Shown: one piece after another, positions 26,012-34,344 of the stretch
How positions within the stretch are numbered: position 1 is the stretch's first letter
Layout: each line of letters starts with the position of its first letter
Assembly (NCBI GenBank): GCA_016212695.1
Contig: JACREX010000217.1
Coordinates: 1-52,419 of the forward strand
From: Bacteroidia bacterium
Lineage (GTDB): Bacteria > Bacteroidota > Bacteroidia > Bacteroidales > GWF2-35-48
Reading direction: 5' to 3'
Length of the DNA: 52,419 bases
Program-made: the position numbers and the translations under genes
Notes under the pieces: model-generated
What the model saw: only the letters and a program-made list of their open reading frames with translations
What the model was told of the DNA's origin: nothing
Database searches by the model: none

Positions 26012-26042
26012 TTTGCAATATTAAAAACAAATGGTAATTTTG
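26012..26042 (+). promoter_or_regulatory. Promoter of rpmE2 (TTTG-N19-TAATTTTG)
   Basis: TTTG (26012-26015) and TAATTTTG (26035-26042) with 19 bases between them match the Bacteroidota consensus exactly; the -7 box ends 26 bases before the ATG at 26069. Confidence 0.75.
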
Positions 26043-26068
26043 CAATCCATTTATTAAAAGTTTTAAAA

Positions 26069-26332
26069 ATGAAAAAGGATATTCACCCGAAGAATTACAG
26101 GCTGGTTGCCTTTAAGGATTTGTCTAACGGGCATACTTTTATTACAAAATCTGCAGCGCATACAAAAGACACTATTGATATTGACGGCGTTAATTATCCT
26201 CTGATAAAAATTGAAATATCAAACACATCGCATCCGTTTTACACAGGAAAGATGAAGTTGGTTGACACGGCAGGACGTGTTGATAAATTCAGGAACAGGT
26301 ATCAAAAGCATCTCGATAAAAATAAAGAATAG
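26069..26332 (+). CDS. rpmE2: 50S ribosomal protein L31 type B
   Basis: An 87-residue ribosomal protein of the large subunit. It opens MKKDIHPKNYRLVAFKDL and contains SNTSHPFYTGKMKLVDTAGRVDKFRNRY, the signature of L31 type B. The CxxC zinc pairs of the other L31 form are absent, as expected for this zinc-independent version. It has its own consensus promoter and a strong terminator 29 bases after the stop, so it is a single-gene unit. Confidence 0.96.
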   Translation: MKKDIHPKNYRLVAFKDLSNGHTFITKSAAHTKDTIDIDGVNYPLIKIEISNTSHPFYTGKMKLVDTAGRVDKFRNRYQKHLDKNKE

Positions 26333-26361
26333 TTTTTGTTTTCATGGTTTGGTTTGGAAGG

Positions 26362-26400
26362 GCCCCGGATTTCGACTTTGCTCAATCTCCGGGGCTTTTT
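26362..26400 (+). terminator. Intrinsic terminator of rpmE2
   Basis: GCCCCGGA (26362-26369) pairs with TCCGGGGC (26388-26395), an 8-bp GC-rich stem with an 18-base loop followed by five Ts. It ends 18 bases before the start of the amidohydrolase gene. Confidence 0.85.
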
Positions 26401-26417
26401 CGTTTATAGAAAATCAA

Positions 26418-27605
26418 ATGCGAAAAATTTCTGCAAATTATATTTTCCCGATCAACAGAGAACCCCTGCACAATGGTATCCTGATCATTGACGACAACGG
26501 ATTTATTACAGATATTGAGGATACAGGCGGCAAGCTGAAAGATTCAGAAAAACTTGAATTTTATAACGGCATTCTTGTTCCCGGCTTTGTGAATGCACAT
26601 TGCCATCTTGAATTGTCGCATATGAAGGGAATTATTCCCAGGCAAAAAGGGATTGATGGATTTGTTGACGGAATCGTTAATTACAGGCAGGGTTATACAG
26701 AAGAATATTTGCGTTCCATAGAATCGGGCGACCGGCAAATGATTGCTGAAGGTATTGTTGCAGTGGGCGACGTATCAAATACAAACCATACATTTAAAAA
26801 GAAACAACAAAGTAAAATAGCGTATCATACTTTTATTGAAATTTTTAATTTCGATGAACGCAAAGCAGAGAAAACATTTAACAAGGGATACGAATTTTTC
26901 AAAAAAATTACCGGAACCTTTTTATTGCCTGCATCCATAGTCCCGCATGCCCCTCACACGGTGAGCAAATCCTTGTTAAGCCTGATAAAAAACCATGCTG
27001 AAAAAACCGGGAATATAATTTCGTATCACAACCAGGAAAGCGAAGCGGAGAATGAGTTATTCCTCCGGAAAAGCGGGAAGTTATACCGGAAATTAAAAGA
27101 ACAGGGTTTTGATTATACAGATTGGGAACCCAGCGGCCTGACTTCTTTAAAAACCATCGGACCCTTATTGCCTGCAAAAAACAGGACGCTTCTTATTCAC
27201 AACACGGTTTCTAAAGAAGAGGATATTGAATTTGCATCCGGGTATTTTACCGATCTGTATTGGGTTTTTTGTCCGAACTCCAATCTATACATTGAAAATA
27301 CGCTGCCGGATATTCCGTTATTTATAAAGAAAAAGCAAAAGATAACGATAGGAACCGACAGCCTTGCATCGAACGACCGGTTATCAATTCTTGAAGAACT
27401 GAAAACTGTAAATAAAGCATTTCCGCAAATTCCATTATCTGAAATTATAAAGTGGGCAACACGTAATGGCGCCGAAGCGCTTGGGTTTGACGACAAATTA
27501 GGAAGTTTTGAAACGGGTAAAAAACCCGGTATCAACCTGATTGAAAATGCAGACCTGCAAAACCTGAAACTTACTGAAAAAAGCTCAGTGAAAGTCTTAC
27601 TTTAA
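26418..27605 (+). CDS. Amidohydrolase-family deaminase/hydrolase (COG0402 type)
   Basis: A 395-residue metal-dependent hydrolase of the cytosine deaminase/chlorohydrolase branch. The HxH metal motif is in GFVNAHCHLELSHM, further ligands lie in VPHAPHTVSK and ISYHNQESEAENE, and the catalytic Asp is in TIGTDSLASNDRLSILEEL. The ends fold into the usual beta sandwich (INREPLHNGILIIDDNGFI; KKPGINLIE). Relatives include aminofutalosine deaminases of the menaquinone pathway and S-adenosylhomocysteine or guanine deaminases; the substrate here is not decidable. I start at the ATG at 26418 (MRKISANYIF) because upstream in-frame codons run back through the rpmE2 terminator and into rpmE2. Confidence 0.82.
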   Translation: MRKISANYIFPINREPLHNGILIIDDNGFITDIEDTGGKLKDSEKLEFYNGILVPGFVNAHCHLELSHMKGIIPRQKGIDGFVDGIVNYRQGYTEEYLRSIESGDRQMIAEGIVAVGDVSNTNHTFKKKQQSKIAYHTFIEIFNFDERKAEKTFNKGYEFFKKITGTFLLPASIVPHAPHTVSKSLLSLIKNHAEKTGNIISYHNQESEAENELFLRKSGKLYRKLKEQGFDYTDWEPSGLTSLKTIGPLLPAKNRTLLIHNTVSKEEDIEFASGYFTDLYWVFCPNSNLYIENTLPDIPLFIKKKQKITIGTDSLASNDRLSILEELKTVNKAFPQIPLSEIIKWATRNGAEALGFDDKLGSFETGKKPGINLIENADLQNLKLTEKSSVKVLL

Positions 27606-27621
27606 TTTTTACCAAAACCGA

Positions 27622-28314
27622 ATGGCAGATTTGAAAAATACGGTTACGTCTGCATTATACAACTTTGTTCCGAAACAATTATTTTTTAAAATTCTATTTC
27701 TATTACCTTCTTTATTTTTTATTCCTGATTGCTATTCTCAGCCAGTAATTAAGTATTGGTTTACTGGCAAAAAAAAATCGGAAGGAATTTATCAAAACGG
27801 AATCCGACAGTGGACGCACACATACTGGTATCCGTCGGGGAAAAAAGAACTTGAAGCGGAATACCGAAACGATACGCTGCATGGAAAAGTTGTGGGATGG
27901 TACAGAAACGGCCAGATCGAATTTATCGGAGAATACTTCAAGGGGTATAACCATAGCAAATGGCAGATTTATTATAAAAACGGGAAGCCAAAATTCAAAC
28001 AATATTATGTGCTTGGCATCCCGGAAGACTACTGGTATTCGTGGTATGGAAACGGGAATATGAAAAGCAGGGCATATTATGTGAGGGGTAAGATAGAAGG
28101 GCTATGGACCTCGTGGTATAAAAACGGAAAGAAAGAAGAAGAAGGCTTGAGTTCAGATGGACAGAAACAGGGAAAATGGACAGAATGGTATCCCAACGGA
28201 AATAAAAAAACCGAAGCCGAATACCTCAACGGCGAGCTTGTTTCTCCAATAAAAAGATGGTGGTCGAACGGAAAACCCGATGAACCGGAAGACCTGTTTC
28301 ACCGAATCCATTAA
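27622..28314 (+). CDS. MORN-variant (YwqK-like) repeat protein, exported
   Basis: A 230-residue protein with about seven tandem copies of a roughly 23-residue motif, for example WYPSGKKELEAEYRNDTLHG, WYRNGQIEFIGEYFKG, WYGNGNMKSRAYYVRG and WYPNGNKKTEAEYLNG. This is the MORN_2 variant (PF07661) found in YwqK antitoxin-like proteins and many Bacteroidota surface proteins. An N-terminal hydrophobic stretch (FFKILFLLPSLFFIPDCYS, about 22-40) is probably a signal peptide, so a true start further in is possible. Whether it acts as an antitoxin is doubtful, as no toxin gene is next to it. It lies 16 bases after the amidohydrolase gene. Confidence 0.82.
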   Translation: MADLKNTVTSALYNFVPKQLFFKILFLLPSLFFIPDCYSQPVIKYWFTGKKKSEGIYQNGIRQWTHTYWYPSGKKELEAEYRNDTLHGKVVGWYRNGQIEFIGEYFKGYNHSKWQIYYKNGKPKFKQYYVLGIPEDYWYSWYGNGNMKSRAYYVRGKIEGLWTSWYKNGKKEEEGLSSDGQKQGKWTEWYPNGNKKTEAEYLNGELVSPIKRWWSNGKPDEPEDLFHRIH

Positions 28315-28322
28315 AAATATCG

Positions 28323-28353
28323 TAACTTTGAAAACGGATTATAGCTAAATTTG
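28323..28353 (+). promoter_or_regulatory. Two overlapping candidate -7 boxes before the radical SAM gene
   Basis: TAACTTTG (28323-28330) and TAAATTTG (28346-28353) both match TAnnTTTG. Neither has a TTTG exactly 19-20 bases upstream; the first box supplies a TTTG 15 bases before the second. Leaders of about 37-60 bases to the ATG at 28390 would result. Confidence 0.3.
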
Positions 28354-28389
28354 TGAGTTTTAAAAATCTGTGATCTAAGTTATATTAAA

Positions 28390-29163
28390 ATGATTTTATT
28401 TGACAACGTGATATTTGGCCCTGTTCTTAGCAGGCGGCTTGGTATTTCTCTTGGGATAAACCTTCTCCCTGATGACAGAAAATATTGTAATTTTAATTGT
28501 GTTTACTGCGAATGCGGCCTTTCGTTCGGCGCAACAGGGCTTCATTCACACCTGCCTCCGGGAGAGAGGGTAAAAAAACTTCTAACAGAGAAGCTCGACA
28601 GCATGAAAAGCAACCACGAAAAATTAGATGCCATTACTTTTGCCGGCAACGGAGAACCCAGTATCCATCCTGAATTTTCAGGTATTATAGACGACGCTAT
28701 CGATGCCCGGGACCTGCATTACCCCGAAGCCGTAATAAGTGTATTATCCAATTCCTCCATGCTGCATCACGAATCTGTGTTTAACGCATTGGCAAAAATT
28801 GAAAAAAGCATTCTCAAGTTAGATTCGGCTATTGAGAGTACCATAAAAAAAATCAACAGGCCCCCGGATAATTTCGATTTTAAAAGGATGATCGAAAGCC
28901 TGAAAAAATTCCATTCGAAACTGATCCTGCAAACCCTGTTCACAAGAGGATGGGTAATGGGTGAAACCATTGATAATACCACTGAAGCAGAAATCTCGGA
29001 ATGGGTTAAATTAATAGATGAAATCCGGCCAAAGCAGGTACAGATTTATTCCATACACCGGATGCCGCCATATAAAGAATTAGAGATGGTTCCTGCCGCA
29101 GAACTTGAAAAAATAGCAGACAGAATCCGGGGATTGGGTATTGATATTTTTGTGGCAAAATAG
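28390..29163 (+). CDS. Radical SAM protein (COG0731-like)
   Basis: A 257-residue radical SAM enzyme. The cluster-binding cysteines are C33, C37 and C40 in KYCNFNCVYC, preceded by the group signature GPVLSRRLGISLGINLLP. The SAM-binding GNGEPSIHPEF follows around residue 78. The barrel continues with LSNSSMLHHESVFNAL and KLDSAIESTIKKINRP. These short proteins are grouped with wybutosine-type and Fe-S oxidoreductases, but bacterial members have no settled substrate. No auxiliary cluster or SPASM domain is visible. It is convergent with the pyruvate:ferredoxin oxidoreductase gene, 12 bases apart. Confidence 0.85.
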   Translation: MILFDNVIFGPVLSRRLGISLGINLLPDDRKYCNFNCVYCECGLSFGATGLHSHLPPGERVKKLLTEKLDSMKSNHEKLDAITFAGNGEPSIHPEFSGIIDDAIDARDLHYPEAVISVLSNSSMLHHESVFNALAKIEKSILKLDSAIESTIKKINRPPDNFDFKRMIESLKKFHSKLILQTLFTRGWVMGETIDNTTEAEISEWVKLIDEIRPKQVQIYSIHRMPPYKELEMVPAAELEKIADRIRGLGIDIFVAK

Positions 29164-29175
29164 CAAAAATTCATT

Positions 29176-32100
29176 CTAAAACTGCATCGCTGCCCTTCTC
29201 TTATACGCATTGTGTCTCCATTTTGCATTTTCTTCTGCTGACTTGAAAAGTTCTTCTGCTTCTTTCGGGAATGACGTTTTCAATGAAGTATAGCGGACTT
29301 CGCTGTTGAGGAATGCCTGGAATTTGCTCCAGTCCGGTTCCTGCGAATCAATTACAAAAGGATTCTTGTTTTCTTTTTCGAGAAGAGGATTATACCTGTA
29401 TAATGTCCAGTAACCGGCCTGTACAGCAAGGTTTGCCTGCTCCTGCGATTTGCCCATTCCTGAATGGATACCGTGATTGATACAGGGCGAATAGGCAATA
29501 ATCAGCGAGGGTCCCGGATAGGCTTCTGCTTCTTTAAGAGCTTTTAAATATTGGTTTTGGTTAGCGCCCATGGCAACCTGCGTAACATATACGTAGCCGT
29601 AGGATATTCCCATCATGCCAAGGTCTTTCTTCCTGACCCTTTTCCCTGCAGCGGCAAATTTTGCAACAGCGGCAACAGGCGTAGATTTTGATGCCTGTCC
29701 GCCGGTGTTTGAATAAACTTCAGTATCCAATACTAACAGATTTACATCTTCGCCCGAAGCTATCACATGGTCTAATCCGCCATAGCCTATATCATATGCC
29801 CAGCCGTCGCCGCCAAAGGCCCAAACAGATTTTTTAATTAAATACTGTTTAAGAGAAAGAATTTCTTTTGCTATCGGATCATTTTCTTTTTCCAGCAATG
29901 CAACTACTTTTGCCGAAGTTGTTTTGGATTTTTCCGCATCCCACATTCCGTCTGTCCATTCTTTCATGGCTGCTTTTGTTTCAGCATTCATATTGCTGTC
30001 CATGGCTGTTTTCATCCTGTGTTCAATTCTCTCACGGATTTTTTTAATACCAAGCGCTATACCAAAACCATATTCCGCATTGTCTTCAAACAAGGAGTTT
30101 GCCCATGCGACCCCTTTGCCTTCTTTATTTGCCGTATATGGAGTGCAGGGAGCAGAGCCGCCGTAAATTGATGAGCAGCCGGTTGCATTGGTAACAATCA
30201 TTCTGTCGCCATACAATTGGGTAATCAACTTTATATACGGAGTTTCGCCGCAACCTGCGCATGCGCCGGAGAATTCAAACAAGGGCTGTGCAAACTGTGT
30301 GTTCTTTACAGAGGCGTCTTTTTTCATTACATTTTCTTTGTAACCCACCTTCTCGTGCATATATGTAAACCGTTCCACTTCTTCCATCTGCGTGCCAAGC
30401 GGTTTCATCGTCAATGCTTTTGTCTTGGCCGGGCACACATCTTCGCAATTACCGCAACCGGTGCAGTCGAGTACGCTTACCTGTATTTTATATTTATATT
30501 CTTTTGTTCCCCCGATGCCCTGCAGCAATTTGGTTCCGGCAGGAACATTTTTGGCTTCAGCTTCTGTAAGAAGGAATGGGCGAATTACAGCATGGGGGCA
30601 TATATAGGAGCACTGGTTACACTGTGTGCAGTTTTCAGGAATCCATTCGGGAACATTCACGGCAATACCTCTTTTTTCGTATTCTGTTGTACCGGCAGGG
30701 AACGTGCCGTCTTCTCTGCCAAGGAATGCGCTCACAGGCAGATCGTCGCCCTTCATGGCATTGATAGGCTCCATTACATTTTTAATGAAGTCGGGAATAT
30801 TCCTGTCGTCTTTTTTCGGTTTTAATTCAATGTTTTTCCAATCGGCAGGGATTTCTATTTTCGTTACATCGCCGCCTTTATCAATGGCTGCATAATTCAT
30901 TTTTACCACATCTTCGCCTTTGTGGCCGTATGATTTAAGAACCGCTTTCTTCATGTATTCTTCGGCTTTTTCGTAAGGAACCACGCCGGATACTTTAAAG
31001 AAGGCAGCCTGCATAATTGAATTGGTTCTTGATCCTAATCCTAATTCTTCGGCTATTTTTGTAGCGTCAATAATATAGAATTTGATTTCTTTTTCGGCCA
31101 GGTATTTTTTCATATGGTCGGGCAGTCTTTTCTTTGTTTCTTCAACATCCCAGATACTGTTGAACAGGAATGTTCCGCCTTTTTTCAGGCCTTTCAGCAT
31201 ATCATATTTATCAAGATAGGCGGGCACATGGCAGGCCACAAAATCCGGTTGATTTACAAGATAGGATGAGCGGATAACACAGTCGCCGAATCGTAAATGG
31301 GATGTGGTTACTCCTCCTGATTTTTTTGAATCATAAGCAAAATATGCCTGGCAATATTTATCGGTAAGTTCGCCGATAATTTTAATTGAGTTTTTGTTTG
31401 CGCCCACAGTTCCGTCGGCCCCGATCCCATAGAATTTTGCCGAATAGGTTCCTGCCGCACAAACCTCAATATCCGGCAGGATCGGTAACGACAGGTTAGT
31501 AACATCATCATGTATCCCGACAGTGAAATGTTTTTTGGGCGTTGCGGATTTAAAATTTTCAAAAACCGAAAGCATCATGCCTGGGGTAGTATCCTTGGAA
31601 CTTAATCCGTAGCGGCCTCCCAAAATCTGGGGTTTGATATCATGATCATAAAAAAGATCTTTCACGTCTAAATATAACGGTTCGCCGTTTGCTCCGTGTT
31701 CTTTAGTGCGGTCTAATACTGCGATTTTCTTTACGGTTTTTGGCAATACCTTAAAGAAATATTTTGCAGAGAAAGGCCTATAGAGATGAACGCTGATCAG
31801 ACCCGCTTTTTCTTTTCGGGCTACCAAGTAATCCACAACTTCTTTAAGGGTATCGGTAACAGAACCCATGGCAATCACAATATTTTCCGCATCCGGCGCG
31901 CCGTAATAAGTGAACGGATGATATTCCCTGCCGCACATTTTGGAGAGTTGCTGCATATAGTCCTCTACGATATCCGGAACGGCATCATAAAATTTATTGG
32001 CCACTTCGCGGGTTTGGAAATATATATCAGGATTCTGTGCCGTGCCTTTTGTAACCGGATGTTCGGGGTTTAAGGCATTATCGCGGAAATGCTGCAAGGC

Positions 32101-32697
32101 TTTCCAGTCAATAAGCTTTGCCATATCATTGTTTTCAAAATACTCTACTTTCTGAATCTCGTGCGATGTTCTGAACCCGTCGAAAAAGTGAAGGAAGGGA
32201 ATTCTTGATTTTATGGCTGCCAGATGAGTTACAGGCCCGATGTCCATAATTTCCTGAACGCTTCCGGTAGCGAGTAATGCAAAGCCGCACGAACGGGTAC
32301 TCATCACATCGCTGTGGTCGCCAAAGATCGACAGTGCTTGTGCGGCAACGCTTCTGGCACTTACATGAAATGTGCCGGGCAGTAATTCTCCGGATATTTT
32401 ATACATGTTCGGAATCATAAGCAGCAATCCCTGGGATGCGGTATATGTGCTGGTGAGGGCGCCCGCCTGCAGCGATCCGTGAACCGCGCCTGCAGCGCCT
32501 GCTTCCGACTGCATTTCCACAACTTTTACAGTTTCCCCGAAAATATTTTTTTTTCCATTGGCCGACCATTCGTCAACATTTTCTGCCATGTTGGATGATG
32601 GCGTGATAGGATAGATTGCAGCTACTTCGCTGAACATGTACGATACATGAGCCGCCGCATGGTTCCCGTCGCAAGTGATAAATTTTTTTTCTGACAT
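29176..32697 (-). CDS. nifJ: Pyruvate:ferredoxin (flavodoxin) oxidoreductase, single chain
   Basis: A 1173-residue homodimeric-type enzyme that oxidises pyruvate with CoA to acetyl-CoA and CO2, reducing ferredoxin or flavodoxin. Order: N-terminal pyrimidine-binding domain (CDGNHAAAHVSYMFSEV, YPITPSSNMAE), the gamma and CoA-contact domains (KLLDR-like VLDRTKEHGANGEP), a two-cluster ferredoxin domain (CTQCNQCSYICPHAVIRP and CTGCGNCEDVCPAK), and the thiamine-diphosphate domain (CAGCGETPYIKLITQLYG, ATGCSSIYGGSAP, FGGDGWAYDIGYGG, DTEVYSNTGGQ). Full family length with all motifs, so probably functional. It indicates fermentative or anaerobic pyruvate use and is oxygen-sensitive in most hosts. Confidence 0.96.
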   Translation of the reverse strand: MSEKKFITCDGNHAAAHVSYMFSEVAAIYPITPSSNMAENVDEWSANGKKNIFGETVKVVEMQSEAGAAGAVHGSLQAGALTSTYTASQGLLLMIPNMYKISGELLPGTFHVSARSVAAQALSIFGDHSDVMSTRSCGFALLATGSVQEIMDIGPVTHLAAIKSRIPFLHFFDGFRTSHEIQKVEYFENNDMAKLIDWKALQHFRDNALNPEHPVTKGTAQNPDIYFQTREVANKFYDAVPDIVEDYMQQLSKMCGREYHPFTYYGAPDAENIVIAMGSVTDTLKEVVDYLVARKEKAGLISVHLYRPFSAKYFFKVLPKTVKKIAVLDRTKEHGANGEPLYLDVKDLFYDHDIKPQILGGRYGLSSKDTTPGMMLSVFENFKSATPKKHFTVGIHDDVTNLSLPILPDIEVCAAGTYSAKFYGIGADGTVGANKNSIKIIGELTDKYCQAYFAYDSKKSGGVTTSHLRFGDCVIRSSYLVNQPDFVACHVPAYLDKYDMLKGLKKGGTFLFNSIWDVEETKKRLPDHMKKYLAEKEIKFYIIDATKIAEELGLGSRTNSIMQAAFFKVSGVVPYEKAEEYMKKAVLKSYGHKGEDVVKMNYAAIDKGGDVTKIEIPADWKNIELKPKKDDRNIPDFIKNVMEPINAMKGDDLPVSAFLGREDGTFPAGTTEYEKRGIAVNVPEWIPENCTQCNQCSYICPHAVIRPFLLTEAEAKNVPAGTKLLQGIGGTKEYKYKIQVSVLDCTGCGNCEDVCPAKTKALTMKPLGTQMEEVERFTYMHEKVGYKENVMKKDASVKNTQFAQPLFEFSGACAGCGETPYIKLITQLYGDRMIVTNATGCSSIYGGSAPCTPYTANKEGKGVAWANSLFEDNAEYGFGIALGIKKIRERIEHRMKTAMDSNMNAETKAAMKEWTDGMWDAEKSKTTSAKVVALLEKENDPIAKEILSLKQYLIKKSVWAFGGDGWAYDIGYGGLDHVIASGEDVNLLVLDTEVYSNTGGQASKSTPVAAVAKFAAAGKRVRKKDLGMMGISYGYVYVTQVAMGANQNQYLKALKEAEAYPGPSLIIAYSPCINHGIHSGMGKSQEQANLAVQAGYWTLYRYNPLLEKENKNPFVIDSQEPDWSKFQAFLNSEVRYTSLKTSFPKEAEELFKSAEENAKWRHNAYKRRAAMQF

Positions 32698-32840
32698 AGT
32701 TGTTTTTTTTAGTTTATGAAATATTTTATTTATGATTTTACTTTGTAAAAAGGGCTTGCTAATTTAATATTAAAAAATTTCAGAATTAAGGTTTTGCGGA
32801 AAATAAAAATATGTTTTACACAATTTCTGTTGTCCGGGTG

Positions 32841-33437
32841 TTATTTTATTTTAAAGTCCATCATTAATTCATCTTCGATATAAGTCTGCAGCCGGTCGTT
32901 AATTGTAACAGGACCTGCTCCGGAAGGAGTTCCTGTAAAAACAAGGTCGCCCATCTTGATCGTGAAAAACCGGGAGACATGCGCAATTATTTTATCTGTT
33001 GAAAAAATCATATTGCCGGTATTGCCTGTTTGAACCGTATTACCGTTTAATTTTAAGGAAAAATTTATATTGTTTATATCCGGAAAATTTTTTTTGGGGA
33101 AGAATTTGCTTACCGGTGAAGACCCGTCGAACGATTTTGCGGCTTCCCATGGATGACCGTTTTTCTGACATTCTTTAAGAATCGAAAATTCCGTAAAGTC
33201 AATACCGATACCGATTTCATCGTAATAGTGGTGGGCAAATTTTTCGGAAATATTTTTTCCTACCCGGCAAATCTTAAACACAATTTCTGTTTCAAAATAC
33301 ACTTGTTTCGAAAACGAAGGCAGGAAAAAGGGTTTATTATTGTATGTAATGGTTGTTTCGGGTTTTAAGAAAAAAACAGGGCGCTGATGGGGAGGGTGCG
33401 AGCCGAAATAATTGCGGCAAAGGCAGATGATCTTCAT
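32841..33437 (-). CDS. Fumarylacetoacetate hydrolase (FAH) family protein
   Basis: A 198-residue FAH-fold protein. Metal ligands are seen in YFETEIVFKICR (two Glu) and IGIGIDFTE (Asp), and the family core continues with AKSFDGSSPVSKFFP, MIFSTDKIIAHVSRFFT and the closing GDLVFTGTPSGAGPV. It matches the short form of acylpyruvase/oxaloacetate decarboxylase-type FAHD1 enzymes, which act on beta-keto acids. I use the ATG at 33435-33437 (MKIICLCRNYFG); it overlaps the TGA of the exonuclease gene in an ATGA arrangement, so the two are translationally coupled. The in-frame codons upstream to 33512 are inside the exonuclease. Confidence 0.85.
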   Translation of the reverse strand: MKIICLCRNYFGSHPPHQRPVFFLKPETTITYNNKPFFLPSFSKQVYFETEIVFKICRVGKNISEKFAHHYYDEIGIGIDFTEFSILKECQKNGHPWEAAKSFDGSSPVSKFFPKKNFPDINNINFSLKLNGNTVQTGNTGNMIFSTDKIIAHVSRFFTIKMGDLVFTGTPSGAGPVTINDRLQTYIEDELMMDFKIK

Positions 33438-34201
33438 TTCTTGAAATATTTTAATTTGATCTGCGTAATTACCTGTTTTGTATTTAACGTAAAATCTCCG
33501 TCCATCATCCATTTATAATAACTCGGATCTTTACGGAATACCTCTTCAACCGGCTGCCCTTTATATTTGCCAAAATTAAACAGTTCCGTATCGTTTTCTC
33601 CCAGTATAACCCGGCCTGCAAAATCCACATTGCGGTTTTGCGAAGAAAAGGTACTGAGGAATTCAACATCGTTTTTCAGATCCGCGTACCGGTCGATCTG
33701 CGCTTTTAATATCTCGTAGGTGGCCTGTGTATCAACTTTCGAGCTATGGGCATTTTCGAGAATTTTATTGCAGTAAAACTGGTATGCGGCGCTCAGGGTT
33801 CTTTGTTCCATTTTATAGAAGATCACCTGCACATCTATAAATTTATGTTTTCGCATATCAAAATCAATATCGGTCCGTAAGAATTCTTCGGCCAGCAGGG
33901 GGATATCAAATTTATTGGAGTTATATCCGGCAAAATCGCATCCTTCGAGCATCTGTGCGATTAGCTTTGCAATTTGCGGAAAAGCGGGTTTATCTTTTAT
34001 ATCCTCATCGGTTATTCCATGAATATCCGTAGCAGCCTTTGGTATCGGGATTTGCGGGTTTACCCTGAAAGTCTTTGCTTCTTCCCTGTTATCCGGATGG
34101 ATTTTTAAGATCGAAATTTCCACAATTCGGTCAGACGCGACATTGATACCGGTAGTTTCTATATCAAAAAAAGCAATGGGCCGCTTAAGGGTTAGATTCA
34201 T
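33434..34201 (-). CDS. DEDDh 3'-5' exonuclease (DnaQ/ExoX-like)
   Basis: A 255-residue exonuclease related to the epsilon proofreading subunit. Catalytic residues: D13 and E15 in FFDIETTG, Asp in AGYNSNKFDIPLL, and His and Asp in ENAHSSKVDTQATYEIL. A C-terminal extension (FNFGKYKGQPVEEVFRKDPSYYKWM) is the ExoX-like small domain often attached to such nucleases. It could be a stand-alone repair exonuclease; no polymerase domain or dnaE is nearby, though dnaN lies 2 kb upstream. It overlaps the FAH gene by 4 bases. Confidence 0.88.
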   Translation of the reverse strand: MNLTLKRPIAFFDIETTGINVASDRIVEISILKIHPDNREEAKTFRVNPQIPIPKAATDIHGITDEDIKDKPAFPQIAKLIAQMLEGCDFAGYNSNKFDIPLLAEEFLRTDIDFDMRKHKFIDVQVIFYKMEQRTLSAAYQFYCNKILENAHSSKVDTQATYEILKAQIDRYADLKNDVEFLSTFSSQNRNVDFAGRVILGENDTELFNFGKYKGQPVEEVFRKDPSYYKWMMDGDFTLNTKQVITQIKLKYFKK

Positions 34202-34344
34202 TTTATTACAGATTATTTAATTTATACTGTGCGTGGAATATAATTTATGGTATAGAGGTATAGGGAATTCACCAAAATCATTACCCATATACTATATACC
34301 TTATACCTTTATAGAATACTTGAAAATATTGTTACGGAAAAGGC

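Noticed and set aside
26262..26417. N-terminal extension of the amidohydrolase into rpmE2
   Set aside because: It would overlap rpmE2 and pass through its terminator hairpin; the ATG at 26418 begins the family fold.
27622..28314. YwqK protein as the antitoxin of a toxin-antitoxin pair
   Set aside because: The MORN-variant repeats and a signal peptide suggest an exported protein, and there is no candidate toxin gene next to it.
30217..30825. A 202-codon plus-strand frame inside the pyruvate:ferredoxin oxidoreductase gene
   Set aside because: It is antisense to a fully motif-supported enzyme and its translation has no coherent domain, only a Cys/Phe-rich composition.
33438..33512. Upstream start for the FAH-family protein
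   Set aside because: The extra 25 codons lie within the exonuclease gene; the ATGA overlap at 33434-33437 is the natural start.
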